A stretch of 64,000 nucleotides of DNA from Rhizobium sp. 11515TR (GTDB lineage: Bacteria > Pseudomonadota > Alphaproteobacteria > Rhizobiales > Rhizobiaceae), in the NCBI RefSeq assembly GCF_002277895.1, contig NZ_CP022998.1:1407501-1471500 (forward strand). The letters run 5' to 3'. The position numbers and the translations under genes are program-made. The notes below the pieces were generated by a model, which was not told the DNA's origin, ran no database searches, and worked only from the letters and a program-made list of their open reading frames with translations. Positions 63,518-64,000 of the stretch are shown here, piece by piece (position 1 is the stretch's first letter; each line of letters begins with the position of its first letter).

Positions 63518-64000
63518 ATGACGGCGGCCAAGCTGGGAGCGATTGCGGGCATTCTTTTCGACAAGGACGGCACGTTGCTCGACTATGACCAGAGCTGGCT
63601 GCCGGTCAATCGCGAGCTTGCCAGGATCGCCGCTCAAGACGATCCTATCCTTGCCGATCATCTTCTCTCCGCCTGCGGCATGGATCCGATCACCGGCCAC
63701 ATAGTCCCGGACAGCTTGCTCGCTGCCGGCAACACCCGGCAGATTTCCGAAGGACTGGTGGCTGCCGGCTCGAAAGTAGGTGTCGCGGAACTGGTGGAAA
63801 AACTCGATGCGCTTTTTGCGCATGCGGCCGATTTCTCCTCGCCTGTCACCGATCTTTCGGCCTTCTTTCGGCGTCTGCATGAGCGCGGCTACAAGCTCGG
63901 CGTTGCCTCCAGCGACAATGAGCGCTCCATCCGCCAGACGGCGCGCCGCTTCGGTTTCATCGACTATCTCGATTATATCGCCGGCTATGACAGTGGTTTC
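63518..64000 (+). CDS. HAD-family phosphatase, 5' part (cut by window end)
   Basis: 161 codons are visible. Motif I is ILFDKDGTLLDYDQSW, motif II LGVASSDNERS; the cap between is about 90 residues. This matches phosphoglycolate phosphatase-type (Gph) HAD proteins. GAAGGGAAGGGC precedes ATG 63518, 12 bp after waaA. If it is a glycolate-producing phosphatase it would tie to glcDEF, but the fold is shared by many enzymes. The 3' end is beyond the window. Confidence 0.85.
   Translation, partial: MTAAKLGAIAGILFDKDGTLLDYDQSWLPVNRELARIAAQDDPILADHLLSACGMDPITGHIVPDSLLAAGNTRQISEGLVAAGSKVGVAELVEKLDALFAHAADFSSPVTDLSAFFRRLHERGYKLGVASSDNERSIRQTARRFGFIDYLDYIAGYDSGF

Noticed and set aside
62357-63880. 507-codon minus-strand frame
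   Set aside because: Antisense to waaA and the HAD gene.

Overview
The window is a stretch of ordinary, GC-rich chromosome from an alphaproteobacterium of the Rhizobiaceae, most probably Rhizobium sensu stricto. The assignment rests on gene content and order (an mctS-mctR-DUF3311-mctP block, a hisS-hisZ-hisG operon, a DUF4170-waaA pair, a groESL operon under a CIRCE element, an alphaproteobacterial-type GshA) and on several families of rhizobial palindromic intergenic repeats. I see no prophage, transposase, CRISPR array, rRNA or tRNA. About 64 protein genes are supported, and the window cuts guaB at the left edge and a HAD phosphatase at the right edge.

Layout. 1-6 kb: the end of guaB, two small membrane proteins (one MAPEG), a Tat-exported dienelactone hydrolase, a TetR regulator, and a LysR regulator divergent from a DUF1127 gene. 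6-16 kb: an ABC-F ATPase, an aldo/keto reductase, a DUF937 protein, gshA, a LysE-type exporter, rsmE, a PiT phosphate transporter and a Nudix hydrolase. 15-24 kb: a LysR gene with a divergent adenosylhomocysteinase-like enzyme, a macro-domain protein, then LysR plus glcDEF (glycolate oxidase). 23-34 kb: an outer-membrane barrel, tandem L,D-transpeptidases, tag with an overlapping exported protein, two LysR genes each divergent from an enzyme gene, and a small Cys/Met-rich plus DUF305 exported pair. 35-38.5 kb: hisS-hisZ-hisG. 38.5-43 kb: DoxX, GST, an orphan gene and groESL. 43-47.5 kb: a HAD hydrolase, ribF and the two-component pair mctSR; 47.7-49.4 kb: the monocarboxylate permease. 49.7-60.9 kb: ileS, a lipoprotein, tadA, a RluB-type pseudouridine synthase with a very long basic tail, rsmD, a patatin, a Kef-type antiporter and pmbA. 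60.9-64 kb: a CysQ/IMPase, DUF4170, waaA and the cut HAD gene.

Functional themes are translation (hisS, ileS, tadA, rsmE, rsmD, rluB), central carbon use (glycolate oxidation, monocarboxylate uptake), thiol and redox chemistry (gshA, GST, aldo/keto reductases, DoxX), envelope work (two LDTs, waaA, outer-membrane barrel) and local regulation. Five LysR regulators lie in the first 33 kb, most beside a divergent target with a dyad in the gap.

No clearly new defence or mobile system is visible. The observations most worth a second look are: the divergent, C-terminally short SAHH-like enzyme with its own LysR and a perfect operator-like palindrome; a VtlR/LsrB-like LysR facing a DUF1127 gene with a textbook T-N11-A dyad between them; a 27-bp duplication of the groEL 3' end around an 80-bp insert; and palindromic repeats that have been built into genes, supplying stop codons to convergent genes, a Shine-Dalgarno to hisZ and the start region of a membrane protein.
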